A DNA stretch of 64,000 bases from Candidatus Thorarchaeota archaeon. Its GTDB lineage: Archaea > Asgardarchaeota > Thorarchaeia > Thorarchaeales > Thorarchaeaceae. The stretch covers positions 1-64,000 of the forward strand of contig RDOF01000009.1 in the NCBI GenBank assembly GCA_011365025.1, written 5' to 3'. Below the pieces are notes generated by a model. That model did no database searches. It was not told where the DNA came from and saw only the letters and a program-made list of their open reading frames with translations. Positions 25,663 through 35,175 of this stretch are shown here, piece by piece. The first letter of the stretch is position 1, and each line of letters starts with the position of its first letter. The translations under genes were made by a program, and so were the position numbers.

Positions 25663-26751
25663 GTGCAATTTCATATGAGCAAGCTAAAGATACAGATTGA
25701 CCTTGTACCTGAGGCGAATCGGAAATCGAAACCTACCGATATTCTCGAGCTCCCTTTTGGCACAGTATTTACTGATCATATGCTTACTCAGGAGTTTGCC
25801 AATGGTAGCTGGCTCAACCCGAAGATTGTGCCCTTTCAAATGCTTTCACTGAGCCCAGCCGCATTGGTCCTGCATTATGGTCAAGGCATCTTTGAAGGTC
25901 TGAAGGCATACCGCAGAGGAAGTCGAGTTTTTCTCTTTCGCCCTCTTGACAACTTCAGGCGTCTTAATCAGTCTGCCCTGAGGATGGTGATGCCTGAGAT
26001 CGACTCTGGCCTGGCTCTTGAGTCGCTCAAGGAATTACTTCGAATTGAACGAGATTGGATTCCGGATGTGCCCGGGAGCTCTCTCTATATACGACCGACC
26101 ATGATTGGAACGCAAGCGAAGCTTGGGGTCAAGCCTTCAGACACCTACCTCTACTTTGTCATACTCTCACCCGTCGGTCCCTATTTCAAGGAAGGATTCA
26201 ATCCTGTGAAAATCATGATTGCAGATAGACACGTGCGCGCAGCTGAGGGGGGAGTTGGCGAAGCCAAAACCATGGGCAACTATGCAGCTGGTCTCAAAGC
26301 TGGTAGTGAAGCCAGTTCAATCGGGTATTCTCAAGTCCTTTGGCTGGATGCAAAGGAACGAAAATATCTGGAGGAGGTTGGCACCATGAACATCTTCGTG
26401 AAGTTTGATGATGAATTGGCAACGCCTCCAATGGGTGGTACCATCCTTTCTGGCATCACAAGAGATTCAGTTCTTAGAATCGCAAAGGACTGGGGTGAAA
26501 ACGTTGTTGAGCGTAGAATATCCCTCAATGAGGTCCTGGATGGCCTGAGAACAGGAAAGACCGAGGAAGTCTTTGGATGTGGCACAGCGGCTGTCATTGC
26601 ACCAGTAGGTACACTCCACTATCAGGGCAACGCCTACTCAATCGGTGGGGGTGGCATTGGTGCCCTTACTCAGGAGTTATACGACGAACTGATGGGAATT
26701 CAATGCGGAGAGAAGGAAGACAAATACAATTGGGTCGTCGAGATAGTTTAG
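25663..26751 (+). CDS. ilvE: Branched-chain amino-acid aminotransferase (type II)
   Basis: About 362 residues of fold type IV PLP enzyme. PLP lysine is in GEAKTMGNYA, preceded by HYGQGIFEGLKAYR, and followed by EVGTMNIFV and GCGTAAVI. The pattern matches the longer bacterial/eukaryotic BCAT group. It makes or degrades Val, Leu and Ile. The GTG at 25663 has GGAAGG 6 nt before it, and an ATG at 25675 is an alternative. The longer upstream open frame lacks support. Confidence 0.9.
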   Translation: MQFHMSKLKIQIDLVPEANRKSKPTDILELPFGTVFTDHMLTQEFANGSWLNPKIVPFQMLSLSPAALVLHYGQGIFEGLKAYRRGSRVFLFRPLDNFRRLNQSALRMVMPEIDSGLALESLKELLRIERDWIPDVPGSSLYIRPTMIGTQAKLGVKPSDTYLYFVILSPVGPYFKEGFNPVKIMIADRHVRAAEGGVGEAKTMGNYAAGLKAGSEASSIGYSQVLWLDAKERKYLEEVGTMNIFVKFDDELATPPMGGTILSGITRDSVLRIAKDWGENVVERRISLNEVLDGLRTGKTEEVFGCGTAAVIAPVGTLHYQGNAYSIGGGGIGALTQELYDELMGIQCGEKEDKYNWVVEIV

Positions 26752-26789
26752 CCTTCGCTTAAGTCAATCAGGAAGCTTTTTCCGATATA

Positions 26790-27326
26790 GTGTCCGTCAC
26801 AGTGTCTGCTGAGGTGGCTCGACTGACGAATCAATTATTCGTTGACTATACCAAATGTACTGGATGTAGATTATGCGAACTCGCTTGCACTGCAAAGAAA
26901 GAGGGGGTCTTCCAGCCGAGTTTGGCAAGGCTGAAAATAGTCAAGTATGACGACATTGGAGTAGATGTCCCCAATGTATGTGGTCCCTGCGAAACCGCTC
27001 CTTGCGTAGATGTCTGCCCAGTATATGCAATTCGGCGAGACCCGATAAGTAAAATGACCTATCTTGATGAAGCCAAATGCATCCTCTGCAAATCCTGTGT
27101 TGGCGCATGCGTTAATGGCGTTATTTTACTGGATACTGAAAGAATGCGGATAATTAAGTGCGATCACTGCGGGGGCGACCCCGAATGTGCCAAAATCTGC
27201 CCAACAGAAGCAATCTCTTATGGGCCAATTCCTGACACGACCACTGTTGATAGGCATGAAAAGGCCGTGAGCTACCTTAGAGAGATCAAACGAACCGCCA
27301 AGGCAAACAGCAGCGGAGAGAGCTAA
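26790..27326 (+). CDS. Ferredoxin-type protein with four 4Fe-4S clusters
   Basis: 178 residues with 16 cysteines in four CxxCxxC(x)nC groups (CTGCRLCELAC, CGPCETAPCVDVC, CILCKSCVGAC, CDHCGGDPECAKIC), as in polyferredoxin-like electron-transfer subunits of aldehyde oxidoreductases. It ends 1 nt before the AOR gene, so the two are surely one operon. Likely passes electrons from aldehyde oxidation to ferredoxin or another acceptor. Start is GTG. Confidence 0.85.
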   Translation: MSVTVSAEVARLTNQLFVDYTKCTGCRLCELACTAKKEGVFQPSLARLKIVKYDDIGVDVPNVCGPCETAPCVDVCPVYAIRRDPISKMTYLDEAKCILCKSCVGACVNGVILLDTERMRIIKCDHCGGDPECAKICPTEAISYGPIPDTTTVDRHEKAVSYLREIKRTAKANSSGES

Positions 27327-27327
27327 C

Positions 27328-29220
27328 TTGAAGTATGGCGGCTACACAGGACGCATGCTTCGCGTCAGATTGGATGATGGTTCCTTTAAGACTGACAGAA
27401 TCCCAGAAGATTGGATCAGAGACTACATCGGTGGTGATGGCTTTGCAGCAAGACTCCTCTATGAGGAAGTGCCCGGCCGTACAAATCCCCTATCTCCAGA
27501 AAACAAACTAATGATATCTACCGGTCCGATTACCGGCACGTTGTGGCCGATGAGCGGAAGGACGGTTTTTGTATCAAAGGCTGCACAAACCGGCATATGG
27601 GGCGAAAGCCATGTTGGTGGCTTCCTTGGACCAGAGCTAAAATACGCGGGATATGATATGCTGGTTGTTGAGGGGAGGGCAGAGAGTCCTATCTATATAA
27701 TGATCCACAACTCTGACCTACAGATTATTGATGCCACCGATTTGTGGGGGACCTATACTAACACTGTTACCGCCAAAATCAAAACCCGACACAATAACCC
27801 GGATATTCAGGTTGCGGCGATAGGCCCCGCGGGAGAAAGGGGAATTCGATTTTCCTCCATAATAGTCAACAATGCTAGGGCTGCTGGGAGGACCGGAATG
27901 GGTGCAGTTCTTGGGTCAAAGAATGTAAAAGCCATAGCAATCCGCGGAACAAATCCTATCAAAGTTCATGATCACGATGCATTCACAGAACTGGCGAAGA
28001 ATGCTCATAAACGGGTGAGAGCAAATCCACAGGCGAAAGAGATGGGGAAATGGGGGACTTGGATACTCACTGCAGTGAAGCAGGAGATTGGCGAACTGCC
28101 TACCTATAATCATCGAACCGGCGTATTTCCTGGATGGGAGAAACTTGCCGCAGACTATATTCGCCCCCGGTATACTATTTCAGACAGAGCATGCTTTGGT
28201 TGCAGTCTAGGGTGCAAGAAAGTGAATTATGTGAAGGAGGGTCTTTTCGAAGGCACTCTTGAGGAAGGCCCCGAGTATGAGGGTCTCATGGCATTTGGGA
28301 GCGCTCTCGGGATTGCAGATTATCCGACAACCCTCAAGGCAAACCAGGTATGCAACCGGCTTGGGATGGACATAATCTCTGCGGGGGGAACCATTGGATT
28401 TGCAATCGAAGCCTTTGAGAATGGACTTCTTACAGAGAAAGATACAGGTGGCCTGAAGCTTGAATGGAACAATCCCGAGCTTGTTATCGAGCTTCTTGAG
28501 ATGATTGGCCGGAGAGAGGGATTTGGTGATCTGCTCGCGGAAGGAAGTAAGGTAGCTGCCGAGAGGATAGGCAGGGGATCAGAGAAGTATGCCCTCCACG
28601 TCAAGGGTTTGGAGGTTTCCGGTCAGGATGGTCGCACTCACAGAAGCATTGGTCTTGGTCACGCAACTGCTGCCCGCGGAGCTGACCACCTGCGAAGCTT
28701 AGTTGTTGTGGACCAACTTGGCTATGAGGATGTTGCGGCAGAGCGATGGGGCAAGGACAAATTGCCAGAAATCATCGATCCGTATACTGAGAAGTACAAA
28801 GCTGCTGCTGTTTTCGAAACAGAAAATTCCTACGCAATTCGTGACACGTTGATTGTTTGCTGGTATTCAGTATCTTGGCCCCCCATCTTCTGGATGCAGG
28901 ACTTCGCAGAGATGCTTCCTCTTGCCACAGGCATCAAGGAATTTGGTGATGTGAAGAATCTCACTGAAATAGCTGAACGGCAGGTTAACCTCAAACGGCT
29001 ATTCAATGTGCGTGAGGGTATCTCTCGCAAGGACGACACATTACCCTCAAGATTCACAGAGGAGCCAATGCCTGAAGGTCCTGGAAAGGGACAGACCGTC
29101 AATCTTGAGCCCATGCTAGACGACTACTATCGACTCCGCGGCTGGGACTTGGAATCTGGTCTTCCAACTGAAGCAACCATTAGGCGTCTCTCACTGGATT
29201 GGGCTCGAAAGTTTGCTTAG
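27328..29220 (+). CDS. aor: Aldehyde ferredoxin oxidoreductase (tungsten/molybdopterin type)
   Basis: 630 residues, normal for the AOR family. The N-terminal molybdopterin-binding region has GPITGTLWPMSGR and NNARAAGRTGMGAVLGSKN. The 4Fe-4S ligands are CFGCSLGC (about 289-296) plus a fourth Cys in DTLIVC near 511. It oxidises aldehydes to carboxylic acids, reducing ferredoxin. Start is TTG immediately after the ferredoxin gene. The specific aldehyde is unknown. Confidence 0.93.
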   Translation: MKYGGYTGRMLRVRLDDGSFKTDRIPEDWIRDYIGGDGFAARLLYEEVPGRTNPLSPENKLMISTGPITGTLWPMSGRTVFVSKAAQTGIWGESHVGGFLGPELKYAGYDMLVVEGRAESPIYIMIHNSDLQIIDATDLWGTYTNTVTAKIKTRHNNPDIQVAAIGPAGERGIRFSSIIVNNARAAGRTGMGAVLGSKNVKAIAIRGTNPIKVHDHDAFTELAKNAHKRVRANPQAKEMGKWGTWILTAVKQEIGELPTYNHRTGVFPGWEKLAADYIRPRYTISDRACFGCSLGCKKVNYVKEGLFEGTLEEGPEYEGLMAFGSALGIADYPTTLKANQVCNRLGMDIISAGGTIGFAIEAFENGLLTEKDTGGLKLEWNNPELVIELLEMIGRREGFGDLLAEGSKVAAERIGRGSEKYALHVKGLEVSGQDGRTHRSIGLGHATAARGADHLRSLVVVDQLGYEDVAAERWGKDKLPEIIDPYTEKYKAAAVFETENSYAIRDTLIVCWYSVSWPPIFWMQDFAEMLPLATGIKEFGDVKNLTEIAERQVNLKRLFNVREGISRKDDTLPSRFTEEPMPEGPGKGQTVNLEPMLDDYYRLRGWDLESGLPTEATIRRLSLDWARKFA

Positions 29221-29227
29221 CTCGGTT

Positions 29228-30184
29228 CTACATACGCACATAGTCTACTCGATGAGGATTACCGCAGCTAGGACAAACATACTGATCAGGTCCAGTCCAG
29301 TCAATTGTTTCCCAACTCATCGGGGCATTGCAATGAACGCATCTGTTCTTAATAACTGGCTTGACAAAGACCTGGCCTGCAGGTGTAGTGTCAGACATGG
29401 CTTCCATCTCATGGGTGGTTTCCTTCGCAACTGGTCCAGCGAACATGGCTGTGTCCTTATAGCTGTACTGAGAGAGTGGATGTCTTGGATTAATGTAGCT
29501 ATATGTTCTCACAAGCCAATCAAGGTAATCCGTCGCAAGAACATCCCATGCTCGTGCCTGCCACATCGTAAGAAGATGGTCCTGTCGTGGCGCTTTGCCG
29601 CTAATCTCGAAATTCCCTGTCGTGGCTTTAATTTTAAGCTTGTTTTTCCTTGCTTCGAATGTGTGTACCAAATGTAGTGGAAAGATGAAGAGCTTGTTCT
29701 TCTTGGCATCTCTGATGTAAATTCTATAATTCGTTAGAATGAACGAGTCCGGCCAATAAGTAAAGACGTCTTCTCCCTTTATCCAAGCATAGTTCTGGTA
29801 AAAATGACGGGAAAATGGCCTATGAAATCCAATTGTTGCCCAACGGCTATACGGATAGTCTGGATGGATGAATGGAACGCCGCACATCTCACATAGTTGG
29901 CGCTTCTGGCCTGCCTGCAGATTATCAAATTCCCTCAGTCCTATCGCGCCGCGCATCTCTTCTCTTCGTGGCATGTTTCCTAGGACATTAACGATACCAT
30001 TGACGACCTTGAACATGGCTGACCTAGCGGAAAGCTTGTACTCTCGGATAAGATGGAGGGGAATACTGGTACATGTTCTGGAGCCTCTATCCCATTGAAC
30101 ATATCGATAATTGCTCAGAATGAATTCGCCACCTTGTACGACGACTCGTTCCCCTTCTATTGGGATATAGACTAAGCTGGACAT
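29228..30184 (-). CDS. Protein with two PH-like modules and zinc ribbons, unknown
   Basis: About 318 residues. Two similar segments (about 5-60 and 135-200) share the pattern G-E-x-V, x-F-I-L-(S/T)-N-Y-R-x-Y, x-I/F-P-L-H-L, then a beta-rich stretch. This looks like the PH-fold family that includes bacterial PH_2, GRAM and GLUE domains. A CEMCGVPF knuckle lies between them and a C-terminal zinc ribbon CVHC...CPSC closes the protein. PH-like modules usually bind lipids or proteins. The ATG at 30184 is preferred over TTG at 30190 because GAGGAA lies 9 nt before it. Confidence 0.55.
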   Translation of the reverse strand: MSSLVYIPIEGERVVVQGGEFILSNYRYVQWDRGSRTCTSIPLHLIREYKLSARSAMFKVVNGIVNVLGNMPRREEMRGAIGLREFDNLQAGQKRQLCEMCGVPFIHPDYPYSRWATIGFHRPFSRHFYQNYAWIKGEDVFTYWPDSFILTNYRIYIRDAKKNKLFIFPLHLVHTFEARKNKLKIKATTGNFEISGKAPRQDHLLTMWQARAWDVLATDYLDWLVRTYSYINPRHPLSQYSYKDTAMFAGPVAKETTHEMEAMSDTTPAGQVFVKPVIKNRCVHCNAPMSWETIDWTGPDQYVCPSCGNPHRVDYVRM

Positions 30185-30282
30185 TTGCAAACATTCCTCA
30201 CAAATCTAATCTTAACCACTTACATTCCTTGATTGAGCTGTTAATAAGTTGAATGCAGAGGAATTCCTTCCGTTGGTTCCTG

Positions 30283-30513
30283 CTAAACTCCTTGACCTAC
30301 TCCTCGTCTTGGAATCGAAATATACAGGATGTCAGCGAAATCCAGAATCCCAAAGCCTGATTGGTTCTCCAATTTCACATGGTTCTCATATATCTGGGCA
30401 ACTTTGACATTTGGTATCTTTGCCAATGTGTCCTTCTGCATGTACCGAAGGTATACTGTGAAGACCTTGTCTTCGGTCATTAATTCCTGAAAAACATCTT
30501 TCCATTGTGACAT
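30283..30513 (-). CDS. Small conserved-looking protein, unknown
   Basis: 76 residues from ATG 30513, which has GGAGGA 8 nt upstream. It shows an N-terminal helix (MSQWKDVFQELMTEDK), then alternating beta strands with a final FADILYISIPRR. No match is recognised. Same strand and close to the GIY-YIG gene upstream and the PH-like gene downstream. Confidence 0.45.
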   Translation of the reverse strand: MSQWKDVFQELMTEDKVFTVYLRYMQKDTLAKIPNVKVAQIYENHVKLENQSGFGILDFADILYISIPRRGVGQGV

Positions 30514-30557
30514 AGGGTGTTCCTCCAATTCCCAAAAACCCCTGTGCCATATCACAT

Positions 30558-31055
30558 TTAATCCTTGTTTATTGGGCTAGAGCCCTCCCCCTGCAGAAGC
30601 GATTCCGGATTCCTAGATATGACAGGGTTCAAACCAAGATTCTCCATTGTTGCAGTAAGCAATTCTTCAACGTTTTCGCTTCCTCCATAGAAATACAGGT
30701 GCGTTCCACAATTCTCATGGCAATCTGTGGCACCAAACCCTTTTGGCCCTGAAGCAAACGAAGTTCTCTTCTTCAGACCCTGAACGACTTTGCACTCCAT
30801 TGATGTTTCACTTTGCGCCCAGACTGCGGAAATCAGGCTGGCACTTGTGTCAAGAAGGTGGTCAATATGCCAATGATTCTTCTTCCTATTATTGAAGTGG
30901 CGGCTTATGCGATTTTCTAGGCTTGTTGAACCCCGTCCCATTGCTGAACCAATATAGATCCAAGCTCCATCACTAAACTCCACATCTCCCAGCCCTCCCA
31001 CTTTCCTAGTAGATGGGGTTTCAAGCTCAATGACTAAGGCATATACTCCCCTCAA
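30558..31055 (-). CDS. GIY-YIG/DUF123 nuclease-like protein
   Basis: 165 residues. GVYAL at the N-terminus and WIYIGSAMGRGSTSLENRISRHF are the GIY-YIG halves typical of the DUF123 family, with HWHIDHLLD. In archaea this domain is often fused to endonuclease III; here it stands alone. Its biochemical role is unproven. Start is TTG 31055 with GGAGAGGA 4-5 nt upstream, overlapping the stop of an upstream small frame as TTGA. Confidence 0.7.
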   Translation of the reverse strand: MRGVYALVIELETPSTRKVGGLGDVEFSDGAWIYIGSAMGRGSTSLENRISRHFNNRKKNHWHIDHLLDTSASLISAVWAQSETSMECKVVQGLKKRTSFASGPKGFGATDCHENCGTHLYFYGGSENVEELLTATMENLGLNPVISRNPESLLQGEGSSPINKD

Positions 31056-31455
31056 TCAATCCTCTCCTCACCCTGATGAATTTTTCCTGGCTTTATTGCC
31101 GGGTTCACGATATTCTTCGCCATGTTTAGAGCTTGGCCGTCTGGCAGTCTCTGTTCTCGCAAAGCTAATTCATCCCTGACATAATATGTTATGAATCGCC
31201 CGGTTCTCTTTGCGACTTCGCAGGTGTTCTACCTCTTAGGCAAAGGCATAGGCTGTTCTCAGCTCCATCGGAGACAACTGTTTCAATGTGACCATTTGGT
31301 AGCCCGTAGGTTTCTTCAATAACCGGAAACACGCCTTTCTTGTAGCCAAGGTTCTCGTGTGTCGACGGAATCGTTGTCATGTGCTCATTGGATTTCATGG
31401 CATTATTCCACAGACTGATTTTGTTGATAAGAGTCCCGCTATTCGATATGGTCAT
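31052..31455 (-). other. Fragmentary open frames upstream of the GIY-YIG gene (possible decayed gene)
   Basis: Frame one (31189-31455) reads protein-like around residues GYKKGVFPVIEETYGLPNGH and ends at TAA. A second frame (31052 to about 31190) reads RFITYYVRDELALREQ and ends in TGA that overlaps the TTG start of the GIY-YIG gene. Neither is recognised; together they may be a gene broken by frameshifts. Otherwise the gap 31056-31486 is empty. Confidence 0.3.
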
Positions 31456-31486
31456 AAGGAGTGCTTATGATGTCCTTAGAAGGGCA

Positions 31487-32434
31487 ATGTCAGCTTCAGA
31501 AATCATACCAGGTGTTTTTGCAGTCAAGGGCAAATTTGCTGGGGAGTTCGGATACATCTCCAGCTACATTGTAGTTGATGGGGACGAAGCCCTTGTTATA
31601 GACCCAGGGACTGCAGGAGACCCCGGCGATCGAATTTCAAAGGCTATCAAGTCAATAGGCCTGAATCCAAATAGCGACATCTCAGGTATAGTTTGCACCC
31701 ATTCTCATCCCGATCATGTGGGCGGAGCTGCAATCCTAAAGAAATCAACAGGAGCTCCAGTCCTTATTCATTCTGAGGATGCTGAGATTCTCTCCCATCC
31801 TGACCACTTTCTCCAGAATAGACTTGTGCTTGATTTTGCCGAGAGAATGTCAATGAAGGTCGACAAGGGGCCTCTAAGGGTCAACTACAAAGGAGTAGAT
31901 GCCGACCAGATCTTGCAGGACGGAGAATCGATTGGAGTGGGTGACGAATCATTGAAGGTAGTTCATACCGGTGGACATTCCGCTGGCCACTGTGCCTTTC
32001 TTGATGAAACGCGAAAACTACTCTTCTGCGGCGACGAAGCCAACAATTTCCCAAATGACCCCAGAAAGTTCTATGTTGACCTAAGTGGTAGCATGGCACG
32101 AAAGAGCGCCTTTTTGGATAGAATGGCGAAACTCAGCATTGACTATCTATTGCCATCTCATGATGTTCCCCATATGTTTGGCAATGTGAAGCTTGAGCTG
32201 GAACAGGTCAAGGATGGTATTCTCCACTTTCAGGATACGCTCCTGCATCATCTTAGAGCACGCGAGGAAGCTGATATTGAACAGCTTGTATTCGACATGA
32301 AGCAGGCCCGAAGCGTTCCAATCCCAACAAGTTACGACTTTCTAGTCACCACCACAATACAGGTGATTCTTGATGGGTTTAGGCAGGCCGGACTAGTCCG
32401 CGTGAATGATAAGGGCGTATGGCGAACAGGATAA
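31487..32434 (+). CDS. Metallo-beta-lactamase-fold hydrolase (glyoxalase-II-like)
   Basis: 315 residues. THSHPDHVGG supplies the HxHxDH zinc site, with later GGHSAGH, Asp in FCGDEANNF, and His in PSHDVPH. The long C-terminal helical part (after about residue 225) and a winged-helix-like end are typical of LACTB2-like members that act on thioesters or RNA. Substrate unknown. The ATG at 31487 follows GAAGGG by 3 nt; the longer frame to 31379 adds a non-family hydrophobic stretch. Confidence 0.8.
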   Translation: MSASEIIPGVFAVKGKFAGEFGYISSYIVVDGDEALVIDPGTAGDPGDRISKAIKSIGLNPNSDISGIVCTHSHPDHVGGAAILKKSTGAPVLIHSEDAEILSHPDHFLQNRLVLDFAERMSMKVDKGPLRVNYKGVDADQILQDGESIGVGDESLKVVHTGGHSAGHCAFLDETRKLLFCGDEANNFPNDPRKFYVDLSGSMARKSAFLDRMAKLSIDYLLPSHDVPHMFGNVKLELEQVKDGILHFQDTLLHHLRAREEADIEQLVFDMKQARSVPIPTSYDFLVTTTIQVILDGFRQAGLVRVNDKGVWRTG

Positions 32435-32552
32435 GAAGGCATTCGAGCTACATTCAATAACGTGAGCGTCTTTTTTCCGATTGCTTGAAATGATTACTTT
32501 GTAACACAAGTTCTACACCCAACATGAAGGGACCATGCTAGGAGATGCCGCA

Positions 32553-35174
32553 ATGAGTCGAACTGAAAAAAAGAAGTTTGAGATGCCAAGTACTGTGGAG
32601 GCTATCAGAATGGCTTCGGCATCGATTCTGGGAACCACCACCAATCTTGGGTATCCATTGGGTAGTGCAGTTGGCTCCGGGAGTATGATGGAAGAGAACT
32701 CTGATACGGTCGCAATGAATATCACTCCGCTCATCTTTTCAATCAGGGACGCCCTAATGGGAGCTGAGGGTTTGGAGATTCTCTCCTTGGAATGGGACCT
32801 TGAGCGTACCCCAGGTCCTGGTGTTCTACCAGAGCAACTCATCGTTACCGGAGGTACGACAGAAGGCATTGGGTCTCATGTGTGCATGCTTAGCTGGGAG
32901 AAGGGTGCAGTTGACCCTTTCAAAATTGACACGCACATGCGCAGGCTTTCCAAGAAGCTCGCCGATATAGAAACCGCCGTTATGAACAACGGTTTGAGTT
33001 ACGAAACAGAGGGACTTCCTATTCTGCGACGATTCAATGACAGATTCAACCGGGTGATTTTCGTTGAAATGCTGGACCGACGCTTTCAAGGCTCATGGGA
33101 TTCGTTTCAGCTCAAACAAGATCAAGTCGACATTGAGGCTCAAGTCACTCTAAATTTCCATGATGACTTTACTCTACTTCCTCCTGGTCCGAAAATCACC
33201 GAGCGAACTATGCTTGATTTCGTGCTTCCTCCTGCCAGACCGGAGAAATTACTTGAGCATTTCAAACATAGGGTTCTCACACCAACCGGGATTGAAGCGT
33301 TGGCGGTCAAAGTGCCGGAGGCAGGACGTGCAATTTTGAGTGAGATGAACGCCTATGCTTTCAGTATCGAAGAGGTCAATCTGGCTCAGATGGGCATCAA
33401 TCTCTTGGTGGAGTACCTTGGCTTTAATAACGTGAGCCTTGACCAGTTTGCAGGTCTCACCGGACAAACCCGCGAGTTTGTTGCCCTGCTATCGAAGACA
33501 ATTGCTTCGTTTGAGGAAGTTGTCAATAGTCATGTGGGGTCAGGGACGAGCTCAAGCGTTTCAGGGCATAAGACCGCTCTGCTTTCCGAAATCGACCTTC
33601 GTAGTGATTGGTTTGATGGGTTTGGCAAGACTATTGCATTGAAGCTTGTTGATGAATTGGTAAGCTCAATCGAAAGGACCTTTGCAGGCGTGTCGGAGAT
33701 TCGCGCATGGCAGCTTAGAAGCACTGTCAGCTACTTCATGATTTACGCCAAACAAGTTCAACACTACTTTGAGGGCGGTTTCAGTCAATATCTTCTCATA
33801 ACCTCCGCACGGAAGGCTTTCGTTGCAGCGCTCCAATCATTTCGAATCGATGTATCTGGTGAAATATCGGATGCAATCTTCGCGAAGCTCTTTGAGAAGC
33901 TATATGCCGAGATATACAGTCGCCTGAATGCAGTGTTCGATAGAGTTGCCTATACTGGAGCCATGCAGCATAGCTTCTCCGAGCTATTGACTTTAATTTC
34001 CCAGGAAATGGTGTCATTCTTTGAAGAGATTGACATCTGGGATTTGATAGAGTTTGCCGATATTGCCGATATTGCGCGTGCAGAGATTGATACAAGATAT
34101 GGTGCAGCCGGTGCATTAGATGCGACTGGCAAAGCACTTCAAGACATACTGGCTACCTTCGAGAATCTTGTTACCTATATTATTCCAGATGTTGCTGATA
34201 CTCTTCTCTCAAAAGCTCAAATACGAAGGGCTGTGGCGCGCTGCGCTGAGTCTCCAAGTTCACTCTTTGATTCTTTCATTGAATACATTGAAACCGGAAT
34301 CCAAAAGCCTGATGAGTGGAAAGATGAAGCCAAGAATTGGATTAACTCCTGCAAACAAACAATCTCTGAGGACCAAGATCCCACGGAGCAACTACTTGCC
34401 TTGGTGCGCTTCGTTCATACAAAGGTTGGTCTCGGAGCTACCGCTCAGGCAATAGTTGACAAGATCACCTTCGAAGCGGATGAACGTGAAACTGCGTTTG
34501 GCGAGGTTCTCGATCAATGGCAGAGAGAATGCCAGAGAATCGACACAGAGAATGAACCTATTCGTGATAACAACAGGAAGCGAGCGGACGCAATGGCACG
34601 GGCGCAAAACCAGTATGCGCAAGAAATGACCCGATACGAGGCTGAAATGGCCCGGTATCGTGCAGAGGTTGAGGCATCAAAGAATCTTCCAGAAGGCACT
34701 CAGCCACCGGTAATAACGGAACCCTCTCGTCCGAAATCTCTGGATGCTAGAACGGTTGAGATTAACAACCAATACCCCGAAATGCAGGAAAAGCCAATGC
34801 CACCTGAACCTGACCCTCCTGAAGATCTTGCGTTCTACGTAGGGGTCAGAGACCTCCTTGGTGACCAACTGCGAAAGATGGATGTGAAGATTGAGCAACT
34901 CCAGGCCGTTTTCACGGATAGACTTCAAGGTTTGAAATCAGCTGGAACTGCTGCTGCTGACGGGATTTCTGTAAGTCTTGAGGATGATTTCTTGGAGTAT
35001 CTTAAGAACTCCTCCATTAGAGGACTTGGCAAGCTGCTGCCAAAGCCCAGAAGAGCCTATCTTCGGAATCCTCAGATTCCAGACCTGATATTCCTAGTGA
35101 CCTATGACCAGAAAGGTGATGAGATGAATGTCACAATTTCCAACAATTTCCTTCGCCTAAGAGGTGGTGCATAA
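32553..35174 (+). CDS. Very large unknown protein A of a two-gene operon
   Basis: About 873 residues, cytoplasmic by composition, with no signal peptide or membrane helix. The first ~80 residues contain Gly-rich motifs (GTTTNLGYPLGSAVGSGS), then a mixed region to about 250. The rest is alpha-helical with aromatic-rich segments, then a charged coiled-coil (near residues 655-720) and a Pro-rich linker (EKPMPPEPDPPED). No known domain is recognised. The ATG at 32553 has GGAG 8 nt upstream; another ATG at 32535 is possible. The stop overlaps the translation signal of the next gene. Confidence 0.7.
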   Translation: MSRTEKKKFEMPSTVEAIRMASASILGTTTNLGYPLGSAVGSGSMMEENSDTVAMNITPLIFSIRDALMGAEGLEILSLEWDLERTPGPGVLPEQLIVTGGTTEGIGSHVCMLSWEKGAVDPFKIDTHMRRLSKKLADIETAVMNNGLSYETEGLPILRRFNDRFNRVIFVEMLDRRFQGSWDSFQLKQDQVDIEAQVTLNFHDDFTLLPPGPKITERTMLDFVLPPARPEKLLEHFKHRVLTPTGIEALAVKVPEAGRAILSEMNAYAFSIEEVNLAQMGINLLVEYLGFNNVSLDQFAGLTGQTREFVALLSKTIASFEEVVNSHVGSGTSSSVSGHKTALLSEIDLRSDWFDGFGKTIALKLVDELVSSIERTFAGVSEIRAWQLRSTVSYFMIYAKQVQHYFEGGFSQYLLITSARKAFVAALQSFRIDVSGEISDAIFAKLFEKLYAEIYSRLNAVFDRVAYTGAMQHSFSELLTLISQEMVSFFEEIDIWDLIEFADIADIARAEIDTRYGAAGALDATGKALQDILATFENLVTYIIPDVADTLLSKAQIRRAVARCAESPSSLFDSFIEYIETGIQKPDEWKDEAKNWINSCKQTISEDQDPTEQLLALVRFVHTKVGLGATAQAIVDKITFEADERETAFGEVLDQWQRECQRIDTENEPIRDNNRKRADAMARAQNQYAQEMTRYEAEMARYRAEVEASKNLPEGTQPPVITEPSRPKSLDARTVEINNQYPEMQEKPMPPEPDPPEDLAFYVGVRDLLGDQLRKMDVKIEQLQAVFTDRLQGLKSAGTAAADGISVSLEDDFLEYLKNSSIRGLGKLLPKPRRAYLRNPQIPDLIFLVTYDQKGDEMNVTISNNFLRLRGGA

Positions 35175-35175
35175 A

